This document shows, piece by piece, positions 1-6,101 of a stretch of 6,101 bases of DNA. The position numbers and the translations under genes are program-made. Under the pieces are notes generated by a model. That model was not told the DNA's origin, did not search any database, and saw only the letters and a program-made list of their open reading frames with translations. Position 1 is the first letter of the stretch; each line of letters opens with the position of its first letter. Source of the stretch: Candidatus Sumerlaeota bacterium (GTDB taxonomy: Bacteria > Sumerlaeota > Sumerlaeia > SLMS01); NCBI GenBank assembly GCA_020850785.1, contig JADZDZ010000048.1, positions 1 to 6,101 of the forward strand. Reading direction: 5' to 3'.

Positions 1-2757
1 GCGAAGCAGGTCCGCCAGCGCCTGATGCACGTCATGGCGGGAGGGATCGATGGCCAGCATTCCCCGTGAAATATCAATCACGGCGTGCTGGTCGGAGACC
101 TCGTTCTTCTTCTCCAGCATCAGCAGCAGGATGGGGAGCGACTTCTCCGCGTTTCCCTGTTTCTGATACGCGAGCGCCACCGCAAGCTGTTCATCCTCCG
201 TCAGCGGTTCCGTGCGCGAAATTTCATCAAAGCAGCGAATGATCTCCCTGGGATTTCCTTCGCTGATGGCGCATTCGCCCGCAGCGCGCAGGGCCTCCAG
301 CGCCTCGCGCTCGCGCCCCATTTTTTGCAGCAGTTCCGCGCGCGTTTGCAGCGCCTGATAGACGTCTGCGCGGATCCCAAGCAGCTTGTCGATGGCTTCA
401 AGCGCCTCGATCCACTGTTCCATCACCTGATAATGGTCGGCAATGTACAGGTACTTTTCCACCGCGCCCTGCTTGTCCCCGATCGACTCCAACCATTCCG
501 CGTGCGCGCGGTGGATGTTCATCTGCGAGGGAAATTTTTCCACCACGCGATCGAAGGACGCGCGCACTTCGCTTTCATCGTGGAGCACCGCCATGCGTTG
601 CAGGTACCCGATGTAAAGCTCCTCCGCGCGGTTGAGATCATTGCGCCGCAGCGCAAGGTCCGCCTGAATTTCAACAAGCTCATTCTCTTCCGGTGCGATG
701 TTGAGCGCGCGCTCCAGAGCCAGTTCGGCCTCCTGAAGTTTTTTCGCATCAATGTATTCCAAAACCGCCGTGCGGTAGGCGGAGCACGCGGCGCCTGGAT
801 CGCTGTTTTCCTCCAGCGCCCGTCCGTAGGCCTCCAGCAGCGGGCCACTCTTGAATCCGAGTTTGAGCGCCGACTCCGCAGCGGAAAGCCGCCGTTCCAG
901 CGGAAGCGTTTCCGACCGCGCAATGCTCGCAAGGAATGGGGCGCTCTCGCCTTCGCGTCCTGCGGCACGGAGAACGGAGACCATCAACTCCTGCAGGTCG
1001 CCGTCCGTCGGCGTAACATCCAAAGCGCGGCCGAGAATTGATTCCGCGTCCGCCACGCGATCCGTCTCGCAGGCCTTGCGCGCCAGTTTCAATGCAAGCT
1101 GCGGAGTGCGCGCCTCATCGCGCGTCTGCAACGCCGCTTCCAACTCAAGTTCCAACAGTTCATCGGTGTCGATTTCCTGCTCACGCAGTTCCGCGATGAC
1201 TTCAATCGACTCCTCGAAGCGTTCCTCGGACTGGAGCGTCTTCACGATCTGCAGCAGGTGCAGTTTACTGTCGTCCTCGAATCCCGCCGCCGCCAACTGC
1301 TGCGCAACGCGCTTGTTGAGTTCGATGTCCACCGGCGACATTTCCGCCAGCTTCGCACAACAGGCCTTCGCACGGTCGGATTTCTCCGAGGCAAAATAAC
1401 CCGACGCAGCGGCGAAGTACTGCTCCTTCGCAAGGTCGATGCGCCCCAATCGCTGATAGGAATCCGCGAGACGTTCCACATCCGTCAGCGGCTTCGGTTC
1501 CAGCGGATGGATGCGATCAAGGTATTCAACTGCCTGGTCGAAAAGCTCACGCGCCGCAGCGATGTCCGCCGCGTAGAAGAGCATTTCAATTTGGCGTTTC
1601 ACATCGCCGCGTGCTCCGTGGATCCCCGCCAGCATGTCGGTGGCGAAGAGATTCCCCGGCACCGTGTTGATCAACGAATCGCAGTACTTCTCCGCGGCGG
1701 CTTCATCGCCCGCGTCCATGGCCTCCTTGGCCAGCGCCTCCATTTCGCGACGGAAGGTTTCGATGTCGCCACTGCGGGCGCGAATTTCCGCTGCCATGCG
1801 GCGCGCATCCGTCCGTGTCGGTTGGTGCTCGATGACCTCCTCAAGGATCGCGAGCGCGATGGGTTCGTCCCCTTCCCGTGCGTGGCAGAGCGCCGCCTGA
1901 TGGAGCTTGTCCATGCTCTCCTGCATGTGGTCGGTCTTCTGCAGGATTTCCGCCATGAGCGTAAAGACGGCGGGGTCGTCGGTCAGCTTTGTTGCCACCA
2001 ACTCCAGGTCTTCAAGTGCCGTGGCAAACTGCCGGTCGCGGTTGGCCGCCACCTGCGCGTGCAGGAACAAGGTGCGCGCCCATTTGGGATCATTTGGGTC
2101 GCGCTCCTTCTGGAGGTTGACCATTTCCATCAGAATCAGGCGATTTTCAGGGTTCAGAATCGCAGCCTTCTGTTCCAGCAGCGCGGACGCCCGTTTCAAT
2201 TCACCGCGGGCGCGCGCAAGACGCGATGCGTACAAAAAGGCCTCCGCCGCGCCATGCTCATCCCCGGCACGGTCGCGCATCGTAGCCAGCCGTTCCGCAA
2301 AGCCGATGTTGTGCGGCTCCGCAAAGAAGGCGACCGCGAGAAACCCGGCGCAGGCGCTGAAGTCCTTCTCCTGTTCGGCGCTGTTGGCGCTGTTGATGTT
2401 CTGCTGGACGATTTCCCGAAGCTGGGCCGCTGGCAGTTCAATCTTGAACAACTGCGCCAAGTCGAGCGCGGCGGCCAGTTCGCTTGCCTTGCGAATCAGC
2501 GCATAGAGGCCAACAAGCGTGGTCTGCTCGTGGGCGATGCAATCCTTGAGGAGGCAATGGCAGGTGCGGCGGACGGAATCCACCTGCAGGGACTTGAAGG
2601 CACCGCCCCCATGCGCGGGGCAGAAGCTCTTCAGTCGGCCGCCGACGGCAGAGATGTTCTTTTCGTGAATCCCCAGTTCCATCAACACGGCACGCGCATC
2701 CAGCGCGGAGTTCACCGTGGCAATGATATCAGAATAGGATTCGTTCGTGGGATGCAC
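1..2757 (-). CDS. Giant TPR-repeat protein with N-terminal CHC2-like zinc finger (partial, 3' end outside window)
   Basis: I translated this minus-strand frame from a GTG at 2757 to the left edge: 919 codons, no stop, so the C-terminus is missing. GTG is the first usable start after an in-frame TGA at 2812-2814, and a GGAG lies 9 bases upstream. Residues about 27-112 resemble the CHC2 zinc-binding domain of DnaG primase: SFCPAHGG (C46, H49), then SLQV, then TCHCLLKDC (C66, C68, C73), then a helix ending FKIELP, much as in primase. From about residue 200 on, the protein is almost all amphipathic helices with TPR-like spacing; clear units lie near 423-456, 660-692, 693-722, 748-780, 800-822 and 857-885. 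I see no signal peptide or membrane segment, so it is probably cytoplasmic. No TOPRIM or other catalytic domain is visible. TPR arrays usually scaffold protein complexes; the actual role is unknown. It lies 104 bases downstream of the SPOR-like gene and could share its transcript. The coding frame is secure, the zinc-finger assignment fairly so. Confidence 0.9.
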   Translation of the reverse strand, partial: MHPTNESYSDIIATVNSALDARAVLMELGIHEKNISAVGGRLKSFCPAHGGGAFKSLQVDSVRRTCHCLLKDCIAHEQTTLVGLYALIRKASELAAALDLAQLFKIELPAAQLREIVQQNINSANSAEQEKDFSACAGFLAVAFFAEPHNIGFAERLATMRDRAGDEHGAAEAFLYASRLARARGELKRASALLEQKAAILNPENRLILMEMVNLQKERDPNDPKWARTLFLHAQVAANRDRQFATALEDLELVATKLTDDPAVFTLMAEILQKTDHMQESMDKLHQAALCHAREGDEPIALAILEEVIEHQPTRTDARRMAAEIRARSGDIETFRREMEALAKEAMDAGDEAAAEKYCDSLINTVPGNLFATDMLAGIHGARGDVKRQIEMLFYAADIAAARELFDQAVEYLDRIHPLEPKPLTDVERLADSYQRLGRIDLAKEQYFAAASGYFASEKSDRAKACCAKLAEMSPVDIELNKRVAQQLAAAGFEDDSKLHLLQIVKTLQSEERFEESIEVIAELREQEIDTDELLELELEAALQTRDEARTPQLALKLARKACETDRVADAESILGRALDVTPTDGDLQELMVSVLRAAGREGESAPFLASIARSETLPLERRLSAAESALKLGFKSGPLLEAYGRALEENSDPGAACSAYRTAVLEYIDAKKLQEAELALERALNIAPEENELVEIQADLALRRNDLNRAEELYIGYLQRMAVLHDESEVRASFDRVVEKFPSQMNIHRAHAEWLESIGDKQGAVEKYLYIADHYQVMEQWIEALEAIDKLLGIRADVYQALQTRAELLQKMGREREALEALRAAGECAISEGNPREIIRCFDEISRTEPLTEDEQLAVALAYQKQGNAEKSLPILLLMLEKKNEVSDQHAVIDISRGMLAIDPSRHDVHQALADLLR
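2536..2679 (-). other. CHC2-like zinc-binding module within the TPR protein
   Basis: This sub-region covers residues about 27-74 of the TPR protein. The candidate ligands are C46-x2-H49-x16-C66-x-C68-x4-C73. DnaG-type CHC2 fingers have C-x2-H, then about 17 residues, then C-x2-C. Here the second pair is C-x-C with another Cys five residues on, so the fourth ligand is either C68 or C73. The residues between the pairs (SLQVDSVRRTC) match the beta-hairpin of primase fingers (a Ser, a hydrophobic-x-Val, then an aromatic or polar residue before Cys). CHC2 modules bind single-stranded DNA in primases; whether this one binds nucleic acid is inference. Confidence 0.65.
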
Positions 2758-2766
2758 TATGCGTGG

Positions 2767-2770
2767 CTCC
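2767..2770 (-). promoter_or_regulatory. Shine-Dalgarno of the TPR gene
   Basis: On the minus strand GGAG is followed by 9 bases and then GTG. This supports the GTG at 2757 as the start, because the frame has no ATG, GTG or TTG between the upstream in-frame TGA and this codon. A second purine run, AAGGA at 2774-2778, lies farther upstream. Confidence 0.6.
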
Positions 2771-2788
2771 GCATCCTTGCGCGGGAGT

Positions 2789-2813
2789 GAACAGATTGCT
2801 TCCCAATCTTTTC
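2789..2813 (-). repeat. Inverted repeat (hairpin) in the gap before the TPR gene
   Basis: On the minus strand GAAAAGATTG and CAATCTGTTC flank a GGAAG loop. They form a 10-pair stem with one A-G mismatch. The hairpin ends 31 bases upstream of the GTG start. On the minus strand it is not followed by a T run (ACTCCCG follows), so it is not a classical intrinsic terminator for the upstream gene. It could be a weak attenuator, an mRNA-processing or stability element, or chance. Confidence 0.4.
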
Positions 2814-2858
2814 AACGCAGATGGACGAGCAAAGCAAGCCAGAACGCAGAGAAACGCC
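2814..2858. repeat. Degenerate intergenic CGCAGA repeat
   Basis: On the plus strand AACGCAGA occurs twice, at 2815-2822 and 2843-2850. Between the copies lie short related purine-rich words such as GAGCAAAGCAAG, and ACGC follows again at 2854. This stretch lies between the SPOR-like gene's stop and the hairpin. It looks like an eroded copy of a dispersed intergenic repeat built from CGCAGAG-type words, a style I recall from various bacterial genomes. A single locus cannot show dispersal. Confidence 0.35.
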
Positions 2859-2861
2859 GCC

Positions 2862-5393
2862 TTAACCCCGATCTTTGTAGATTCGGATGTTATCGATCAT
2901 CAAGATGCCTTCCGTGGCTAGGTTGTCGCGGATGGACAGCGTATTGACCACGCGCGGACGGGAGGGGAGCCGGACGCCAACGGCCACCGGTTTGTCATCC
3001 ACGAAACCATCCACCATGTTGCGCGGCAGGTCAATCAGGTAGCGGATACGACTCCATTCACCGAGTTTATACGGCGCGGTTTCATTCTGCAGGCGAAGCG
3101 AAACTTTGTCGGCTTTCGTGGCATCCATGTGCACAACAGTGTGCACGGAATGGCGGAAGTCCTCATCCATTTCAACATAGAAGCCCAGCAGGTACTTGTT
3201 CTTGTGATCGCAGCGGAGGTTGAATTCAACCACCACGCGACCCGCCGCGTCCGGGAAGCGGCAGGAGAAGTAGGCGGAGCCGGTGCCCTTCCCCTTCTCG
3301 AACTTCATGCACTTGCCGCCACCCTCGCGTTCCACAACCTCCAAGGTGGCGTAGTCGTAGTTCCCCTTCCAACCGCGCGGCATGGCGCCGATTTCTTCAT
3401 CCTCAAACTTCTGTTCGTAGTAGGTGTTTGCGGGCGTTGCCACCGGGGGCGGTGTCGGGGCGCTGATCCCAACAGGTATCTGTGGTGGGCGCTTGGGGGG
3501 CAGGGGAGCGGACGCAGGTGCGACTGCGGCAGGGGCTGCGGGTGGAACGACGCCCGGCATGCGGATGGTTTGGGCGCTGTTCAAATCCTCGTCCGTGGGC
3601 GGCGCCGCAGCAGCAGGAGTCGCTGGCGCGCTGGGGGCCACAGCGGCGGCGGGGGCGTTCTCAGCCGCTGCAGGCGCCTCTTCCTGCAACACCAAATTCC
3701 CCAAATTCACCGACGAGGACAGGATAGGCTCCTCGGCGGGCGGGGGAGTGCTTGCAGGGTGCGCGGCCTCATGCACTGGAGCGGCAGGCGCCTTTGCTTC
3801 CTGGCGCGCCAGTTCCGCTGCGGCGGGTCGGCTTACTTCGCCGGAGGGGCGCGGGTTCGTGGGTTTGTCGCGCGCGGGCAGGCGCTGCACGCCGGACTGG
3901 GAAGCAAAGCGCGGTGCGGACTTGCTGTCCTGCTTCACGCCATGCATGGCGGACATCATGCCGCCGGAAACGGGGAGCGGAGTCGTCATCATGCCGGCAG
4001 CGCGCATCGAAGCTGATGCAGACGGAGGCGCGGATTTTTTCTTCATTCGAAGGACGATGATAATTCCAACGACAACAAGAACACCAACGCCGATGAGCAC
4101 ATACATCATCATTGGCGAACCACTGGTTTCCTGCGCGACCTTGGGGGCCACAACCGTCCTTGAAAGTTGCCCTGTCAAAATATCGATTTGATCGACGGCG
4201 CGTCGCACCGTCGCATCGTCCTTCGCTGTGCGGCGCACTTGCTGCCACAGTTCCAAAGCTTCCTGCGTCTTGCCGGCAATCTGGGCCTTCTCCGCGTTTT
4301 CAATCAGCGTCTGGAGTTCGGGAGGGGTGCCACCACCGCCAACCGCTGCTGCGCTTTTGCGGGTGTCCAGCCACTCCTGCATGAACTGGATCGCGGCATT
4401 CGATGGATCGGCCTTACGCCATTCAAGCAGTGCCGCATCTGCCGCTTGAAAGTTATTGTCGATGGCGAAACGCCGAATTTCCGTCTGGCGGCGCATCGCA
4501 TCCAGTTCGCGTTCCCGCTGGCGGGCGAACTCTGCGAGGATTTCCTGACGCCGGGCGTCGAGGTTCTTCAACGCCTCTTCCGCGCGTCGTGCTTCATCCT
4601 GGCCCACGCGCCCCGTGCGTCCGCCTTCCGCCTTCGATTGCAGGTCACGCAGGTAGTTGATTTCCTCCGCTGTTGCACCGCCGGCGATCTTGGTCAGTGC
4701 CGCAGTGTCAGTGCTCGGCGCCCCCGCAATCTCAACCACCTTGATGCTAAGCTCTGGGAAGTCGCGTCGGAAATTGGCCGCCTCGCGATCCGCCTCATCG
4801 CGCGAAGTTGCGGGATAGCTGACATAGACGTGAAATCCTCCGCCGTCCGAGAGCACATCAACCGGATAGACGCCCGAATTATTGACGAGTTCATTACGCC
4901 TCTTGTTCGCAGCCTCCAAGTCGGGAAGGACCGCTGCCTCCAAGCGATAGACAACGGCGCCGCCGGTAGAGTTGGCTGGGGGAGCGCCTGCGTTGGCGGG
5001 CGCAGAAGAACCCGCCGTGGGAATTGCCGGGGCAGGCGTCGCCATCTCCAGCGTTGGCGCGGGGGCGGCACCGCCACCCGGCTGCACGACCGATTGCACC
5101 AACCAGCCTTCGCCGCGCAGTTCTTCCAGCTTCTTGTTGGCTTCATCAGACGTCGCAAATGATCCGATGAACAGGCCGAAGCTGTTTTGATACGGGAGGA
5201 CGACGACATCGCCCATGCCGCTGATTTCAGGGGCTTTGACTTTTGCCTCTGCTTCCTCCTTGCTGAGGCCGCCCATGATGAAGACGCGCCATTCATTTCC
5301 CTGCGCAAACGCACGAAGCCCAATGCCAAGGGTGAGAATCAGGAGGAAAATTGCCGGAAGGAAACGCCGGCCCCGTGCGAAAATCAACGTCAT
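2862..5393 (-). CDS. Signal-peptide membrane protein: two SPOR-like repeats, coiled coil, mid-protein membrane segment, C-terminal ConA/LamG-like domain
   Basis: This 843-residue protein starts with a basic N-terminus, a hydrophobic core (about 11-26) and an AFA-QG cleavage-like site at 28-32. Residues 34-104 form a SPOR-like unit (WRVFIMGG, FGLFIGSFATSDEANKKL). Residues 146-223 form a second, more divergent one (YRLEAAVL, FHVYVSYPATSRDEAD). SPOR domains bind denuded peptidoglycan glycans and often localise to division sites. A charged coiled coil follows (about 265-309), then TPR-like helices (308-345, 359-410). A membrane segment at 428-448 is followed by RMKKK, which predicts a cytoplasmic C-terminal half. 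Residues 454-655 are a disordered Pro/Ala-rich linker. Residues 656-843 look like a concanavalin-A/LamG-type beta sandwich (FEDEEIGAMPRGW near the start, GEWSRIRYLIDL, GFVDDKPV, LMIDNIRIY at the end), with no catalytic motif I can identify. I chose the ATG at 5393 over a TTG seven codons upstream because GGGGAG lies 11 bases before it and it gives a cleaner signal peptide. The gene is second of three co-directional genes. The specific function is unknown, probably an envelope scaffold. Confidence 0.92.
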   Translation of the reverse strand: MTLIFARGRRFLPAIFLLILTLGIGLRAFAQGNEWRVFIMGGLSKEEAEAKVKAPEISGMGDVVVLPYQNSFGLFIGSFATSDEANKKLEELRGEGWLVQSVVQPGGGAAPAPTLEMATPAPAIPTAGSSAPANAGAPPANSTGGAVVYRLEAAVLPDLEAANKRRNELVNNSGVYPVDVLSDGGGFHVYVSYPATSRDEADREAANFRRDFPELSIKVVEIAGAPSTDTAALTKIAGGATAEEINYLRDLQSKAEGGRTGRVGQDEARRAEEALKNLDARRQEILAEFARQRERELDAMRRQTEIRRFAIDNNFQAADAALLEWRKADPSNAAIQFMQEWLDTRKSAAAVGGGGTPPELQTLIENAEKAQIAGKTQEALELWQQVRRTAKDDATVRRAVDQIDILTGQLSRTVVAPKVAQETSGSPMMMYVLIGVGVLVVVGIIIVLRMKKKSAPPSASASMRAAGMMTTPLPVSGGMMSAMHGVKQDSKSAPRFASQSGVQRLPARDKPTNPRPSGEVSRPAAAELARQEAKAPAAPVHEAAHPASTPPPAEEPILSSSVNLGNLVLQEEAPAAAENAPAAAVAPSAPATPAAAAPPTDEDLNSAQTIRMPGVVPPAAPAAVAPASAPLPPKRPPQIPVGISAPTPPPVATPANTYYEQKFEDEEIGAMPRGWKGNYDYATLEVVEREGGGKCMKFEKGKGTGSAYFSCRFPDAAGRVVVEFNLRCDHKNKYLLGFYVEMDEDFRHSVHTVVHMDATKADKVSLRLQNETAPYKLGEWSRIRYLIDLPRNMVDGFVDDKPVAVGVRLPSRPRVVNTLSIRDNLATEGILMIDNIRIYKDRG

Positions 5394-5404
5394 AGAATAA
5401 CCGA

Positions 5405-5410
5405 CTCCCC
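5405..5410 (-). promoter_or_regulatory. Shine-Dalgarno of the SPOR-like gene
   Basis: On the minus strand GGGGAG lies 11 bases before the ATG at 5393. The spacing is slightly long but usable. The upstream TTG at 5414 overlaps this region and has no purine-rich site of its own, so this element decides the start. Confidence 0.5.
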
Positions 5411-5471
5411 GCAATGCACGCGGAAGTGTTCACAATTTATGTCGAACGTCCCGCACTCCTCATAGGTTCGC

Positions 5472-5506
5472 AAGGCAAACCAACCGATTTGAACCGTCTT
5501 TGCCTT
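5472..5506. repeat. Inverted repeat in the gap upstream of the SPOR-like gene
   Basis: AAGGCAAA (5472-5479) and TTTGCCTT (5499-5506) form a perfect 8-base dyad around a 19-base spacer that carries two CGGTT words on the minus strand. It lies 38 bases downstream of the AsmA-like stop and about 80 bases upstream of the SPOR-like start. No T run follows on the minus strand, so a terminator is unlikely. An operator or chance are both possible. The rest of the 5394-5544 gap shows no promoter I would defend. Confidence 0.35.
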
Positions 5507-5544
5507 CGTGGACGCCCACTCGCATCTTTGTTGGCGATTGAGGG

Positions 5545-6101
5545 TCAGTAGTTTACGCTCCGCACGTGAAGTTTTGGAGAGAAATTTCCCCCCACGGGGC
5601 CGTCCGTCTCGAAAAGGACCCCCGCAATCGGCTGCCGGAACGGCATCTGATTGCCTCTGAACTCCATTTCCCGGCCGCGCGGGCCAACAGCGGTCATCCG
5701 GGTCGCTTCCCCGACGGCCTTCAGGTAGCGCACTCCCCCCGGCCCCGGTACCAGCGGTCGCAGGTAGCCCTGCAGCAGAAGATCGCGGGAGGGATTCCAC
5801 GGCGTCTCCAACCGGAACAGCGCGCGATTGTTCCGAACAACCAGCTCCACGTCGGCGCCAATGTCCGACTCATCACCGATGAACTTCCCGATGCGATTGT
5901 TGTCGAATTTTCCTTGGCGCAACGAAACCTTGGCATCGCCGCGAATGGTTTCGGCAAGTTCACGACCTTCGAACCCCTTCCCCTCGATATGGACGTTCGC
6001 GCTCAGCTTGCCGCTGATCTTGTCGTAATACTCCGTGCGCGCCAGACTGCTGACCCATGGCTTCGCTTCCACATTCGCCACGTTGAGGGTGTAGTTCCAG
6101 C
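5545..6101 (-). CDS. AsmA-like envelope protein, C-terminal fragment (5' end outside window)
   Basis: The last 184 residues of a longer protein are present; the frame is open through the right edge, so the GTG at 6081 is internal rather than the start. The fragment reads WNYTLNVANVEAKPW, then ISGKLSANVHIEGKG, then ETIRGDAKVSLRQGKFDN. This is the typical AsmA C-terminal pattern: a strand describing a projected term, an (I/L)SG-x-L-x-(A/G) turn, then a GDA(K/R)-x-(S/A)L-x-x-G-x-(I/F) motif. Beta strands continue (VELVVRNNRALFRL, LLLQGYLRPLV) to the end at VRSVNY. AsmA-family proteins (AsmA, TamB and YhdP relatives) are anchored in the inner membrane and extend through the periplasm; they are linked to phospholipid transport to and stability of the outer membrane. 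The N-terminal anchor cannot be seen here. The next gene starts 151 bases downstream in the same direction. Family assignment is fairly sure; the exact member is not. Confidence 0.75.
   Translation of the reverse strand, partial: WNYTLNVANVEAKPWVSSLARTEYYDKISGKLSANVHIEGKGFEGRELAETIRGDAKVSLRQGKFDNNRIGKFIGDESDIGADVELVVRNNRALFRLETPWNPSRDLLLQGYLRPLVPGPGGVRYLKAVGEATRMTAVGPRGREMEFRGNQMPFRQPIAGVLFETDGPVGGNFSPKLHVRSVNY

Noticed and set aside
85..1041. A 318-codon plus-strand open frame
   Set aside because: It is the same antisense shadow of the TPR gene, which is open through this whole stretch on the minus strand.
2485..2757. A true DnaG primase
   Set aside because: Only the zinc-finger-like module resembles DnaG. 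The 800 following residues are TPR-like helices without a TOPRIM or RNA-polymerase domain.
2757..2774. Tiny leader frame (ATG, five codons, TAG overlapping the GTG start of the TPR gene)
   Set aside because: The stop-start overlap is suggestive of coupling, but five codons with a purine run directly touching the ATG is easily chance.
1258..2790. A 510-codon plus-strand open frame
   Set aside because: It is codon-aligned antisense to the TPR gene. The minus strand reads as a coherent TPR-like protein with a zinc-finger N-terminus and a ribosome site; the plus-strand translation is rich in Arg, Gln, His and Leu with no recognisable domain.
2789..2813. Intrinsic terminator on the plus strand (hairpin running into TTTT)
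   Set aside because: The T run is only four bases and part of the stem, and there is no plus-strand gene upstream to terminate.
3129..5162. Plus-strand open frames of 295 (3129-4016), 255 (3424-4191) and 331 codons (4167-5162)
   Set aside because: They lie opposite the SPOR-like gene, and their Gly/Ala/Arg-rich composition follows from its GC-rich Pro/Ala linker and coiled coil. The minus-strand product has a signal peptide, membrane segment and folded domains.
5391..5414. TTG at 5414 as start of the SPOR-like gene
   Set aside because: It would add seven residues before the signal peptide and has no purine-rich site upstream. The ATG at 5393 has GGGGAG upstream and gives a standard signal peptide.
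5390..5800. A 136-codon minus-strand open frame spanning the gap before the SPOR-like gene
   Set aside because: It overlaps the AsmA-like C-terminus in another frame, has no recognisable domain or ribosome site, and its Arg/Gly-rich composition looks like a frame shadow.

Overview
The window is ordinary chromosomal DNA from a GC-rich bacterium. An AsmA-like protein fragment and a signal-peptide protein with SPOR-like repeats point to a diderm (Gram-negative-type) envelope. I cannot place the phylum from sequence alone; the mix of SPOR-like, lectin-fold and very long TPR proteins would fit one of the less-studied diderm phyla, but that is only an impression. I saw no tRNA, rRNA, CRISPR array, insertion sequence or phage gene.

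Layout: all three real genes are on the minus strand, so transcription runs from right to left. At the right edge (5545-6101) is the C-terminal end of an AsmA-like envelope protein whose start lies outside the window. After a 151-base gap comes an 843-residue membrane protein (2862-5393). It has a signal peptide, two SPOR-like repeats, a coiled coil, TPR-like helices, a mid-protein membrane segment, a long Pro/Ala-rich linker and a C-terminal concanavalin-A/LamG-like beta domain. After another 104-base gap comes a very large protein (2757 to beyond position 1, at least 919 residues). It opens with a CHC2 (DnaG-primase-type) zinc-finger-like module and continues as a long TPR-like helical array that runs off the left edge. 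Neither gap holds a convincing terminator or promoter. Each has an inverted repeat, and the second also has a short degenerate CGCAGA repeat.

How they may work together: the first two genes look like envelope proteins, one for lipid or outer-membrane homeostasis and one a peptidoglycan- or envelope-associated scaffold. The third looks like a soluble scaffold with a nucleic-acid-type zinc module. Shared direction and modest gaps allow co-transcription but do not prove it. The most unusual points are the primase-type zinc module on a TPR protein and the predicted cytoplasmic placement of a lectin-like domain. Long plus-strand open frames in this window are antisense shadows of these genes.
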